Of a stretch of 64,000 bases of DNA, positions 9,959 through 18,631 are shown piece by piece. The notes below the pieces were generated by a model that had not been told where the DNA came from, searched no databases, and worked only from the letters and a program-made list of their open reading frames with translations. Both the position numbers and the translations under genes were made by a program. How positions within the stretch are numbered: position 1 is the stretch's first letter; every line of letters starts with the position of its first letter. This DNA is from JAPUME01 sp964605715 (GTDB taxonomy: Bacteria; Acidobacteriota; Terriglobia; UBA7540; JAPUME01): contig CAZSDV010000002.1 of assembly GCA_964605715.1 (NCBI GenBank), positions 3,431 through 67,430 on the forward strand, written 5' to 3'.

Positions 9959-10834
9959 ATGCCAGAACTACCTGAAGTCGAAAGCGTCGCTAGGGGACTG
10001 CGTGTTCACCTAGTAGGCCGCACTATCTCAGGGGTTGAAACAAGCTCCCTAATGACCATCGAAACAACCAGTTGCAGCAGCACTCAGAACCTGAAAGGGG
10101 CCACCGTTCGATCAGTGCGGAGAAAAGGAAAAACACTGTATATTGAACTTCGCCGAAATGGGCCATTTCAAGAAACCAAATTCCTGCTCTGGAACCTAGG
10201 CATGACCGGACAATTAGTACTGACTACTTCGGATAGTCCTGTGCTGGACCACACCCATATCCGTCTGCGGCTTGACAATGGCCGAAATGAGCTACGCTAC
10301 CGGGATGTCAGGCGATTTGGGCGTATTCGCTGGTACGGGCCACAGGAATCAAAAAAAGTGCTGTCGAGCCTGGGACCAGATGCCGCTCGAATAAGAGCTA
10401 AAACATTCGAGAGGCTCTTAGAGGGCCGCCGAGGAGCCATTAAAAATCTCTTGTTAAACCAGAGGGTTCTTTCAGGACTTGGCAATATCTACACAGACGA
10501 GAGTCTGTTCGACGCACGCATCCATCCTTTAACTCCAGCTGGATGCATCCCTCCACCAAAAGTGCGCGCGCTCCATGGAGGAGTACGTCAAATATTACGT
10601 AGAGCTATTCGTAGCGGCGGCACTAGCTTCCGGGACTACGTCAACGCCACGGGAGACCCTGGGTGGTTCCAGGTAAAACTGCTTGTCTATGGGCAGACAG
10701 GAAAAGACTGTCATCGTTGTGGGACCTCGATCCAGAAAATATTTGTCGGTGGGAGGGGAAGCCATTTCTGTCCTGAATGCCAACCGTTTCCCCCTGTTTA
10801 TGATTCTCACAAAATCCTTAGGGAGAATTCGTGA
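9959..10834 (+). CDS. mutM: Formamidopyrimidine-DNA glycosylase MutM (Fpg)
   Basis: MutM removes 8-oxoguanine and formamidopyrimidines from DNA and cuts the resulting abasic site. The mature N-terminus PELPEVE supplies the catalytic Pro2 (Schiff base) and Glu3. GMTGQL, the NLLLNQRVLSGLGNIYTDE helix-two-turn-helix with the conserved Lys/Asn pair, and the C-terminal zinc finger CHRCGTSIQKIFVGGRGSHF (completed by CPEC) are all present. The finger includes the DNA-inserting Arg. Length 291 is slightly above the usual 270. The stop codon overlaps the start of the next gene by four bases (GTGA), so the pair is probably translationally coupled. Confidence 0.96.
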   Translation: MPELPEVESVARGLRVHLVGRTISGVETSSLMTIETTSCSSTQNLKGATVRSVRRKGKTLYIELRRNGPFQETKFLLWNLGMTGQLVLTTSDSPVLDHTHIRLRLDNGRNELRYRDVRRFGRIRWYGPQESKKVLSSLGPDAARIRAKTFERLLEGRRGAIKNLLLNQRVLSGLGNIYTDESLFDARIHPLTPAGCIPPPKVRALHGGVRQILRRAIRSGGTSFRDYVNATGDPGWFQVKLLVYGQTGKDCHRCGTSIQKIFVGGRGSHFCPECQPFPPVYDSHKILRENS

Positions 10835-11784
10835 GCGACTATGCCATCGGTGTGGATCTAGGGGGGACCAACCTTCGCGTTGCAACCATACACAAAAGTG
10901 GAGAAATCATGGAGCGGCTTTCGGTGCCTGCAAAAGTCCATGAAGGACCAGGCAACCTTCTAGGTCGAATTGGTGCAACCGTAAACCAGGCCATCGACCA
11001 ACTAAAAACTAAGGGCCAGGAGCCTGTCGGCGTCGGAATTGGAGTTCCAGGCATCATTCAAATGGACCGAGGTTTCGTTGAGGACGCACCAAACTTGGGA
11101 TGGAAAAACCTTCCTGTGCGCAAGCATCTGGAGAAAATCCTTAAATGTACCGTTATTCTAGAAAATGATGCTAATGCGGCGGCACTGGGGGAAAAGTGGA
11201 TGGGAAGTGGACAAGGCACAAACCACCTATGTCTTCTCACGTTAGGTACTGGCGTAGGCGGTGGGTTTATCATGAATGGAAAAATCTGGCATGGTTTCCG
11301 AGGTATGGCCGGAGAGGTAGGCCACGTCAATATCTATCCCGACGGAGTCGCTTGCAATTGTAATGGCCAAGGATGCTTGGAGCAGTATGCTTCGGCGCAA
11401 GCTATCGTCCGCGAGGGAGAAAAGGCAGCTCGCAAGGGGCTCTCTCCCAAACTTAGACATGAGCTAGGCCGGTCAGGTAAATTGACGGCCAAAACCGTTG
11501 GCCACCAGGCACGCCAAGGAGATAATGTCGCGCAAGCCATCTATGCGGATGCAGGAAAGGCGCTTGGCATCGCACTAGGAACCATTATGAGCTTACTCGA
11601 GCTCCCCTTGTACCTGTTAAACGGAGGTGTAGCTGCCGCCTGGGATTTATTCGCACCAGCCATGTTCGCTCAGCTCGAAAAGGGTGCTTATATGTATCGC
11701 ACCGGTGGAATTCGTGTTGAGTCAGGCAAACTGAAAGAAGATGCCGGTTTGTTTGGAGCTGCCTATCTGCCGTTTTGTAAGTAG
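10831..11784 (+). CDS. ROK-family sugar kinase (probable glucokinase)
   Basis: A 317-residue ROK kinase, probably ATP-dependent glucokinase. The N-terminal phosphate-1 loop is GVDLGGTNLR (7-16). The catalytic Asp lies in ENDANAAALGE, and the phosphate-2 loop is LTLGTGVGGG. The ROK signature with zinc-binding residues appears as GHVNIYPDG followed by CNCNGQGCLEQYAS, where the His and three Cys coordinate zinc and the Glu contacts the sugar. There is no N-terminal helix-turn-helix, so it is a kinase and not a ROK repressor. The GTG start overlaps the mutM stop. Glucose is the best guess; other hexoses or N-acetylhexosamines remain possible. Confidence 0.9.
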   Translation: MSDYAIGVDLGGTNLRVATIHKSGEIMERLSVPAKVHEGPGNLLGRIGATVNQAIDQLKTKGQEPVGVGIGVPGIIQMDRGFVEDAPNLGWKNLPVRKHLEKILKCTVILENDANAAALGEKWMGSGQGTNHLCLLTLGTGVGGGFIMNGKIWHGFRGMAGEVGHVNIYPDGVACNCNGQGCLEQYASAQAIVREGEKAARKGLSPKLRHELGRSGKLTAKTVGHQARQGDNVAQAIYADAGKALGIALGTIMSLLELPLYLLNGGVAAAWDLFAPAMFAQLEKGAYMYRTGGIRVESGKLKEDAGLFGAAYLPFCK

Positions 11785-11872
11785 GTAACAGCCTTGCAGC
11801 TTTCCTGCTGGGTAAATTTAATATCCAACAGCATTAAAATTAACAATTTCCATTCGTTTTGGGAGGTTCCTT

Positions 11873-12355
11873 ATGTTTGGTAAATCCATATCTAGTTACC
11901 TTCGTTTTATTCGTTTTACGTGGTTGTTATTCTTGGTCGCGGCTGCAGGGAGACTCGCTCTCGGAACCATGGATGTTCCATACAGCAAAGGTACTTGGTT
12001 TTTCAGCATAGTAACGCTAACTGTTCACCTTTGTATTATTTACGGTGCATTCTCAAAAAAACTTAAGGGATACCGGCTACCACAAGCGATAGTTCTCGGA
12101 ATTCTAATCGCCTTGAGCGCACAAATCATTATCTTGGTTCTGACAGTGGCCTCCTATGCCCTGAACGCTGAAACATATTTTAACCACCCGCTTGCGATCG
12201 CTGGTGCAACGGAATATATACCCTTCGGAGAAGCACTGAAGGCTCGATTATTAGGGCTGGTAGAAAATTCGCTTATGGGAGGTATAGGGAGTCTACTGGG
12301 GTGGCTGACAGGCGGTCTTATTCCCGGCAATGTGGATGGAGGAGCATCCAAATAA
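11873..12355 (+). CDS. Small integral membrane protein, family not recognised
   Basis: A 160-residue hydrophobic protein that I do not recognise. Four membrane segments are likely: about residues 14-32 (FTWLLFLVAAAGRLAL), 41-60, 70-95 (AIVLGILIALSAQIIILVLTVA) and a last, weaker one near 130-150 (SLMGGIGSLLGWLTGGL). A basic loop SKKLKGYRL follows segment 2. The acidic patch GATEYIPFGEALKARL lies in the last loop. A GGGAGG ribosome site lies 8 bases before the ATG, supporting a real gene. It follows the ROK kinase by 88 bases on the same strand, with no evident functional link. Confidence 0.7.
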   Translation: MFGKSISSYLRFIRFTWLLFLVAAAGRLALGTMDVPYSKGTWFFSIVTLTVHLCIIYGAFSKKLKGYRLPQAIVLGILIALSAQIIILVLTVASYALNAETYFNHPLAIAGATEYIPFGEALKARLLGLVENSLMGGIGSLLGWLTGGLIPGNVDGGASK

Positions 12356-12395
12356 AAAACTGGAAAAAATACCCGAGAACAATATTTTCGGTTGA

Positions 12396-12433
12396 GCAGA
12401 CAGGGGGGCACCGGAATACAGGCCACTGTCTGC
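12396..12433. terminator. Stem-loop between two convergent genes
   Basis: A perfect 8-base stem (GCAGACAG at 12396-12403 with CTGTCTGC at 12426-12433) encloses a 22-base loop. It lies between the ends of the membrane-protein gene and the convergent DUF1501 gene. There is no strong T-run on either side, so terminator function is only a suggestion from position. Confidence 0.35.
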
Positions 12434-12549
12434 CCTGGCTAGAACCACCTTTATTCAACCAGGAAAGGAAAGGCCAAGCGAGTTCTCTTTAACCTTCTAG
12501 CAAAACTCGCCAACCGCAATTCTGAAGATATTAGGTAACCTCAAGTGAT

Positions 12550-14016
12550 TCAAGCTAGTAGTTCTTTCACCACGTGAGCAGGCTCAACGCCTGTCAGCTT
12601 TGCATTCAAGCCTTGGTGCTTGTAGGTAAACCGTTCATGGTCAATACCAAAGAGGTGCAGGATAGTCGCCTGGTAATCCCGAATATGGACCGGGTTTTTG
12701 ACAATATTATATGAAAAGTCATCCGTTTCACCGTGGACAACCCCACCCTTGACCCCACCACCGGCCATCCACAAGCTGTAGCAGCGCGGATGGTGATCGC
12801 GGCCATAATCTGTTGGTGTGAGCTTGCCCTGGGAGTAGATGGTTCGCCCAAACTCACCGCCCCATATGACCAGGGTGTCTTCAAAAAGACCTCGCTCCTT
12901 CAGATCCTGAATGAGCGCCCAGGCGGCGCGATCAACATCTCTAGCCTGAGCGGGAAGGACTTCCGGCGCAAAAGCATGTACGTCCCACCCACGGTGATAA
13001 ATCCGGACAAACCCCACACCGCGCTCAACGCGGCGGCGCGCCATCAGTGCCGCATTTTGGAACTTCCCAGGCTGCTTAGCTTCTTCTCCCCAGCGCTTAA
13101 AGGTGCTTTCTGGCTCGCTCGAGAGATCACCCATTTCTGGTACCGAGGACTGCATTCGAAAGGCCATCTCATATTGTTCGATTCGTGCGAGGGTTTCGGG
13201 ATTACCGATCTCTTGGTGCCGGATTTGATTCAGCTCACTCAAGCCATCAAGCATCTTGCGTCTAACCTCCCTAGAAACCCCGTTCGGATCTCTGATATAT
13301 AAAACCGGGTCTTCGCCTCCACGAAGACCAACACCAGCATACTTGGCAGAAAGGAACCCCGAGCTCCATAATTTTGCAGAGATTGCCTGCACACCCGACT
13401 TAGGGTGGCTCTTTTCCGCATTCATTACAACAAAGGTAGGTAGGTCACGGTTCATGCTACCAAGCCCGTAAGCAACCCACGATCCGATGCATGGCCGCCC
13501 AGCCACCTGCCGGCCCGTCTGAATAAACGTTATCGCTGGCTCATGATTGATTGCATCAGTATTCATTGACCGAATAATAGCGATATCATCAGCCATCTTT
13601 GCTGTATAGGGAAGCAGCTCGGAAATCCACGCGCCACTTTGGCCATGTTGCTTAAATTTAAAAACAGAAGGTGCGATTGGGAAGCGGGCTTGCCCAGATG
13701 TCATAGTTGTCAACCGTTGTCCCTGGCGCACAGACTCTGGAAGGTCTTTGTCGTACCAGTCTCTCATCTTAGGCTTATAATCGAGCAAATCCATCTGCGG
13801 AGGAGCACCCATCATATGGAGGTAAATACACCGCTTTGCCTTCGGAGCAAAATGAGGTAGGTGCGGCAGAGCGCCAAATATTTCTCCACTTTTAGACCCA
13901 CCAAAGCTATTCTCCGCCAAAAGGCTAGCCAAAGCGATTCCACCAATTCCCTTGGCACCACGAGCCAAGAACTGTCGTCTTGTTTCCGCCAGAATGGCTT
14001 CTTTGTGTGGATGCAT
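12550..14016 (-). CDS. DUF1501 family protein with Tat signal
   Basis: A DUF1501 protein (alkaline phosphatase/sulfatase-like fold) of the type widespread in Planctomycetes, Verrucomicrobia and Acidobacteria, usually exported. The start chosen is the ATG at 14016, preceded by a good AGGGAGAG ribosome site. A longer frame extends to 14061, but its extra 15 residues would bury the signal. From this start a twin-arginine signal RRQFLARGAKG (RR at 13-14) and hydrophobic GGIALASLLA follow. Conserved blocks include YLHMMGAPPQMDLLDYKP, VIWGGEFGRTIYSQG and the His-rich GRDHHPRCYSLWMAGGG. The PSCyt1/DUF1553 gene lies 61 bases beyond its 3'-proximal neighbour end; the two families are nearly always paired. 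Biochemical function is unknown. Confidence 0.9.
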   Translation of the reverse strand: MHPHKEAILAETRRQFLARGAKGIGGIALASLLAENSFGGSKSGEIFGALPHLPHFAPKAKRCIYLHMMGAPPQMDLLDYKPKMRDWYDKDLPESVRQGQRLTTMTSGQARFPIAPSVFKFKQHGQSGAWISELLPYTAKMADDIAIIRSMNTDAINHEPAITFIQTGRQVAGRPCIGSWVAYGLGSMNRDLPTFVVMNAEKSHPKSGVQAISAKLWSSGFLSAKYAGVGLRGGEDPVLYIRDPNGVSREVRRKMLDGLSELNQIRHQEIGNPETLARIEQYEMAFRMQSSVPEMGDLSSEPESTFKRWGEEAKQPGKFQNAALMARRRVERGVGFVRIYHRGWDVHAFAPEVLPAQARDVDRAAWALIQDLKERGLFEDTLVIWGGEFGRTIYSQGKLTPTDYGRDHHPRCYSLWMAGGGVKGGVVHGETDDFSYNIVKNPVHIRDYQATILHLFGIDHERFTYKHQGLNAKLTGVEPAHVVKELLA

Positions 14017-14121
14017 GATTAAACTCTCCCTAACAATTAAAATGTGCGTCCTACCCAACACGGAGAACAGGCTAGCTTTTATAATCTTGGCATAGCAAGC
14101 AGAAGGGCCACAATCGCACCA

Positions 14122-17100
14122 TCACTTATTCAACACCTCATCCAAATTCATTATTTGGCTCGCCAACATGGTCCACGCTGCCGATTCCGTAACAGGCAGT
14201 GCTTCATCAGACGGCGAGTCACCGATACCAAGGAGTTTCTTTGCCTCTTCAGTCTTCGTACTATAAAAAGTAACCAGTCCACCGTAAGTGCGTTTGGCAA
14301 TGGCTCGCTCTTTTTCGTTATAGGCACGCGCGAGAAGGCGGGTTGTCATGTAGTTCAACCGTCGATCAAAATCATCTCCGGCCTCTCTCATGGCTTTCTG
14401 TGCAAGGTAGCGTGACGCTTCGACGAATTGCGTGTCATTCATGATAACCAGCGCTTGCAATGGGGTATTTGTTCGGTCACGGCGCACCGTGGTCTCTTCC
14501 CTGGTGGGCGCATTAAAAATCTGCATCGAAGCAGGTGGTGCGGCTCGCTTCCAAAAAATATACATACTACGGCGATAAAGTTTAGCACCAGAATCTTGTT
14601 TGTAGATACTAGTGTTACTACCAGGCATAGCAACCGTTTTCCATACGCCTTCTGGCTGATAAGGCCTCACGCTTGGGCCACCAATCTTGCGAGTCAGCAA
14701 CCCGCTCGCTGCCAAGGCATAATCACGAATCATTTCCCCATCCATGCGAAACTGTGGCCCGCGTGAGAGAAGCCGATTTTCTAGGTCTTTTTCAAGCTTC
14801 TCCGATGTTATTTTTGCAGACTGACGGTAAGTAGAGGATGTTACTAGCCCACGGAAGAACTGCTTGATATCCCAACCTGATTCACGGAACTCGATCGCTA
14901 GCCAGTCAAGTAACTCAGGGTGAGAGGGTGGTTCGCCTTGTGACCCAAAATCATCGCTAGTCTTAACTAATCCGACACCGAAAACCTCTTGCCAGTAACG
15001 GTTAACAATCACACGAGCCGTCAGGGGATTTTCCTCATGAACCAACCACCTAGCCAACCCCATGCGGTTACGGGGGGCCGATACAGGCATTGGATGCAGG
15101 GCTGAAGGTGTGTTTGCTAGGACGCGCTCACGGGGCTGATCATACATACCACGGTGAAGAACGTGGGCCTCAGCCTCTTTACCCGGATTCTCTCCCATAA
15201 CGTGCGTGACGCTGCCACGACGGCGAATCTCTCGCCACTCCAGGTCAATTTTCTGCTCTCGGGCTCTCAACTGACGGTAATCTCCGTCATTAACAACGAG
15301 GTAATAGTGTCGTAACGCTTCACGCTCCTCAGTACTTAGATCTTCGGATTTCTTGCCTCGCACGCCCTGAAGAAGGTGCCACTGCGAAACAACCTGGGCT
15401 TCCTGAACGCTAATTTGGCGGTTAAAGATCCTAAAATCTGCAATGCCACCCCCTGAAAAATAGCGAACCTTAGGTTCGCCCCGACCACCTCTGCCCTTCG
15501 TAACACCTCTACCCAAGTAGAGAGGTAAGCTGGTCTGAATACTTCCTTCTATACTCTCAAAAAACTCACTGCCTGCAAGCTCAACCACCTCCCCATTCTT
15601 ATAAATACGCAGGCCAGCTCGCTCACCGGAGCCATCGTAGGTCATCACAAGGTGCGTCCATTTACCCGCAACCAGCCTCTTCGTACTAATAGAACTGACA
15701 TTCACGCTCGGTGGATTTTTCTCTCCCGCTGGCTTTTCACCAGTCAACCGAAATGTAGCTCTCCGCTCCTGTACACGCACCCGCCACCCTCGATAATCAC
15801 TGTTTGGATCGTACTGACCAGCAACGATAAAATTCGCATTAACCTCAGGATGGTAAACCCACATTGCAATAGAAAAAGGTGTGTCACTGTCAAGTTTCAA
15901 AGATGGGAGCTCTACCCATGATTCTTTCCCGAACCGCAGCGCCGGCTGACCTCCTACCAACCCCTCACCAACCAACGCTCCATTGTTAAGCTTGATTTCC
16001 TTGCGGACCCCTTTAACGTTGGCTGCGGGTTCATCGTCCAGGGAAAGGGTGAGTAGCTCCGCAGACTCCCCAAGTGGAGTCCGTAAAAGATGATATTCCT
16101 TGCTAGCAAGCCATTTCGTGAACGCTTTTTCGGCTGACTTGGTACGATTTTTGATTTTCGTTCCGAGCTCCACTACTTCTTGGCGGAGCTCATGCCAACG
16201 CGAGCGATCTTCATCACGAGGTACAACCAAGACGGGTGGCGTGTCTGATGCATTCCCGTCCATTGCGTACTGAGTCGTGTTTCTAAAAAAAGCCGTCAAG
16301 GAATAGAATTCCCGCTGTGCAATGGGATCAAACTTGTGGTCGTGGCAGGTGGCACACCCTACTGTAAGCCCTAGGAAAACTGTAGATGTAGTATCGGCTC
16401 GGTCTTTGGCGTAGATTGCCTCGTATTCTTCAGGAATAGCACCGCCTTCGTTTGTTGTCATATTGCAACGGTTAAAACCGGTCGCTACTAATTGTTCAAG
16501 CGTTGGATTGGGCAATAGGTCGCCGGCAATTTGTTCAATCGCAAACAGATCGAATGGCTTGTTGCTATTGAAGGCTTGAATCACCCAATCGCGGTAAGGC
16601 CAGATCTCGCGATAGTTGTCAATGTGAATGCCGTGGGTATCTCCATAACGTGCGGCGTCAAGCCAATAACGGGCCCGGTTTTCACCCCAATGTTTCGAAG
16701 CGAGCAACCTGTCAACCAGCTTTTCATAAGCCAGTTCCGAAGAGTCACTCAAGAAACTTTCAAGAGTTCCAGGATCAGGAGGTAATCCTGTTAAATCCAG
16801 AGCCACACGGCGAGCAAGTGTACGCTTATCAGCATCTGGACTTACCGCAAGTCCTTCCGTTTCGAGCCGTGCGAGAATAAAACGGTCAAGGGAGTTGCGG
16901 ACCCAGGTTTTGTTTTTCACTGCTGGAAGATCAGGTCGTTTGATCGTCTTAAATGACCAGTGCTGGTCCCAGGAGGCACCTTGCTTAATCCAGTTCTGTA
17001 ATACCTTGATCTGTTGTTCCGAAAGCTCCCTCTTAGAATGAGGTGGTGGCATCCGCATCATTTCGTTCTCATGGGTAATGCGCCTAGAAAGCAAACTCGC

Positions 17101-17361
17101 CTCTGGGTTCCCTGGAACAATCGTTATTCCGCTGGCCCGTTTGGCAAAGGCTCCATCATGGGTATCAAGCCGCAGCTTGACCATGCGGGTGGCCTTATCT
17201 GGTCCATGGCACTGAAAACAATTATTGGAAAGTATTGGTCGAACGTCCCGCTGGAAATCAATTGTTTCCAATGATTCCGGAGCTGGCCTAGCCAATGAAT
17301 CTGCAGCTGAAAGTAAGGAAATCAACAATATAAGAGAAAGCCGACGGATGAACATGTACAC
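14122..17361 (-). CDS. PSCyt1-DUF1549-LamG-DUF1553 exported cytochrome-like protein
   Basis: A 1079-residue multidomain protein. An N-terminal signal peptide (RRLSLILLISLLSAADSLA, cut near residue 25) is followed by a planctomycete-type cytochrome c domain PSCyt1 with one haem motif, Cys48-x2-Cys51-His52 (NCFQCHGPD). DUF1549/PSCyt2 spans about 140-350 and contains a second CxxCH at about 340 (GCATCHDHKF). A concanavalin/LamG-like domain (about 450-660) follows, then DUF1553/PSD1 (about 760-1040). Family members always pair with a DUF1501 gene, here next downstream on the same strand. The LamG insertion suggests carbohydrate or surface binding. Substrate and electron partner are unknown. A second possible start is Met3. 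Confidence 0.9.
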   Translation of the reverse strand: MYMFIRRLSLILLISLLSAADSLARPAPESLETIDFQRDVRPILSNNCFQCHGPDKATRMVKLRLDTHDGAFAKRASGITIVPGNPEASLLSRRITHENEMMRMPPPHSKRELSEQQIKVLQNWIKQGASWDQHWSFKTIKRPDLPAVKNKTWVRNSLDRFILARLETEGLAVSPDADKRTLARRVALDLTGLPPDPGTLESFLSDSSELAYEKLVDRLLASKHWGENRARYWLDAARYGDTHGIHIDNYREIWPYRDWVIQAFNSNKPFDLFAIEQIAGDLLPNPTLEQLVATGFNRCNMTTNEGGAIPEEYEAIYAKDRADTTSTVFLGLTVGCATCHDHKFDPIAQREFYSLTAFFRNTTQYAMDGNASDTPPVLVVPRDEDRSRWHELRQEVVELGTKIKNRTKSAEKAFTKWLASKEYHLLRTPLGESAELLTLSLDDEPAANVKGVRKEIKLNNGALVGEGLVGGQPALRFGKESWVELPSLKLDSDTPFSIAMWVYHPEVNANFIVAGQYDPNSDYRGWRVRVQERRATFRLTGEKPAGEKNPPSVNVSSISTKRLVAGKWTHLVMTYDGSGERAGLRIYKNGEVVELAGSEFFESIEGSIQTSLPLYLGRGVTKGRGGRGEPKVRYFSGGGIADFRIFNRQISVQEAQVVSQWHLLQGVRGKKSEDLSTEEREALRHYYLVVNDGDYRQLRAREQKIDLEWREIRRRGSVTHVMGENPGKEAEAHVLHRGMYDQPRERVLANTPSALHPMPVSAPRNRMGLARWLVHEENPLTARVIVNRYWQEVFGVGLVKTSDDFGSQGEPPSHPELLDWLAIEFRESGWDIKQFFRGLVTSSTYRQSAKITSEKLEKDLENRLLSRGPQFRMDGEMIRDYALAASGLLTRKIGGPSVRPYQPEGVWKTVAMPGSNTSIYKQDSGAKLYRRSMYIFWKRAAPPASMQIFNAPTREETTVRRDRTNTPLQALVIMNDTQFVEASRYLAQKAMREAGDDFDRRLNYMTTRLLARAYNEKERAIAKRTYGGLVTFYSTKTEEAKKLLGIGDSPSDEALPVTESAAWTMLASQIMNLDEVLNK

Positions 17362-17703
17362 ACGCCCCGATCGATAATTTACTTAAATGGATTCTAATTC
17401 ATTCATAGGAAATTTCCAACTCTGCTTTGAAAACTATCTGCATGGTAAATGACATACCCAACCTCCTTCGCAACATGTCTGGAGGCCAACTTGGTCACTG
17501 TGTGAGTTGGTTACAATAAAGTCGATACGGCGAGCATTGCATGAGAACAAGGAAAGCTCTTGCTTCCTCGACCGGACTTACCAGGTATGATAAAATCTCG
17601 TCCAAGCTATCCAAAAAAACTAGAAATTGGAACAGAAAAGATTATCAGCGGTAAAGCTTTGCCAAATACTCTTACAAATACATTTTAAGGGAACAGGAAG
17701 TTC
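17362..17703. other. Divergent intergenic region, no gene recognised
   Basis: This 342-base gap separates the PSCyt1/DUF1553 gene (minus) from the MBL-fold gene (plus) and should contain both promoters. I found no RNA gene, riboswitch or coding frame with recognisable sequence. A minor imperfect palindrome near 17550 (GGAAAGCTCTTGCTTCC) is the only structure noted. Confidence 0.4.
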
Positions 17704-18573
17704 GTGGCCTTACAAAACGCTCTATTAATTTTTCTCATTACCTTTCTTCTTGAAGCATCCACTGAAACTCGAGGAGAAAGTATACAAGCCTCGGACGGGG
17801 TTTATTGTGTGGGACGCGGAGAGTGGGGGCGCCTGAAAGTACTTAGTCACCCTCAGGATTCAAACGTCTACCTGATCTCAGGAGGCAACGAACTGGCCTT
17901 AATTGACACTGGAACTGGAGTAAGGATTGACCGGATCCTTTCCAATATTCGAACTCGAGGATTCAACCCGAAAAAAATCACAAAGATATTCCTTACCAGC
18001 GCACACTTCGATCACTCAGGGGGAGTTATTCCGCTATTGAAACGGTTTCCAAATCTTAAGATCTATGCTGGCAAACCGGAGGTAGCCCCACTCAGAAACT
18101 CAAATTCCAGTTACCTTGCTTACTCGCTCCTTTCTTCAATGCCAGCCCTCGAACCCATCCAGGTTGATCACACTCCAGCTGACAAGGAGGTAATCCGTGT
18201 TGGGCGCGTTTCGGTAACCGCTTTTGAAGTTCCCGGGCATACGCCGGGAGCAATCGCTTACCTGGCCGAGGTGGGTGGTCAAAAAATTCTCTTTACGGGA
18301 GATACAGCCATCGGAGATCAACCTTTAGGAAAGGGGATTCTTGGAAAACTTGATGGACATTGGCGCTCTAACGTCACTGATCTCGACAGCTCTCTGCGCC
18401 GGCTGTTTCACTTGAATGCAGAAGTCATGCTCCCTGGGCATGGTCGCTGGTTCAGGGGTCGCCGGCAGGTACAAGAAAATCTCCAGCATTGCCAATGGCG
18501 ACTGGACTTCCTTTTGAGAATCCCCGACGTTGAAACACTTTTGATGATTGGCAAGGCACCTGACCCACGTTAA
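17704..18573 (+). CDS. Exported metallo-beta-lactamase-fold hydrolase with altered first metal motif
   Basis: A 289-residue protein starting at a GTG with a hydrophobic leader (about 1-20, ALLIFLITFLLEASTETRG), so probably periplasmic. The MBL fold is clear: LALIDTGTG, then LTSAHFDHSGG, GHTPGAIAYL, FTGDTAIGD and LPGHGRWF. The canonical THxHxDH motif reads Thr-Ser-Ala-His-Phe-Asp-His, so the first zinc-binding His is Ser, while the remaining ligands (His, Asp-His, His of GHTPG, Asp of TGD, His of GHG) are kept. This suggests loss or rearrangement of the zinc-1 site. The 3' end overlaps the upstream limit of the MidA-like frame. Substrate unknown. Confidence 0.85.
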   Translation: MALQNALLIFLITFLLEASTETRGESIQASDGVYCVGRGEWGRLKVLSHPQDSNVYLISGGNELALIDTGTGVRIDRILSNIRTRGFNPKKITKIFLTSAHFDHSGGVIPLLKRFPNLKIYAGKPEVAPLRNSNSSYLAYSLLSSMPALEPIQVDHTPADKEVIRVGRVSVTAFEVPGHTPGAIAYLAEVGGQKILFTGDTAIGDQPLGKGILGKLDGHWRSNVTDLDSSLRRLFHLNAEVMLPGHGRWFRGRRQVQENLQHCQWRLDFLLRIPDVETLLMIGKAPDPR

Positions 18574-18631
18574 ACTCAGGGGCACAAATGGCTATATTTC
18601 TCCGAGCTACCAACATCCGGTTTCCACTACT

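Noticed and set aside
12733..13302. 189-residue plus-strand frame inside the DUF1501 gene
   Set aside because: Antisense to a conserved domain, no motif.
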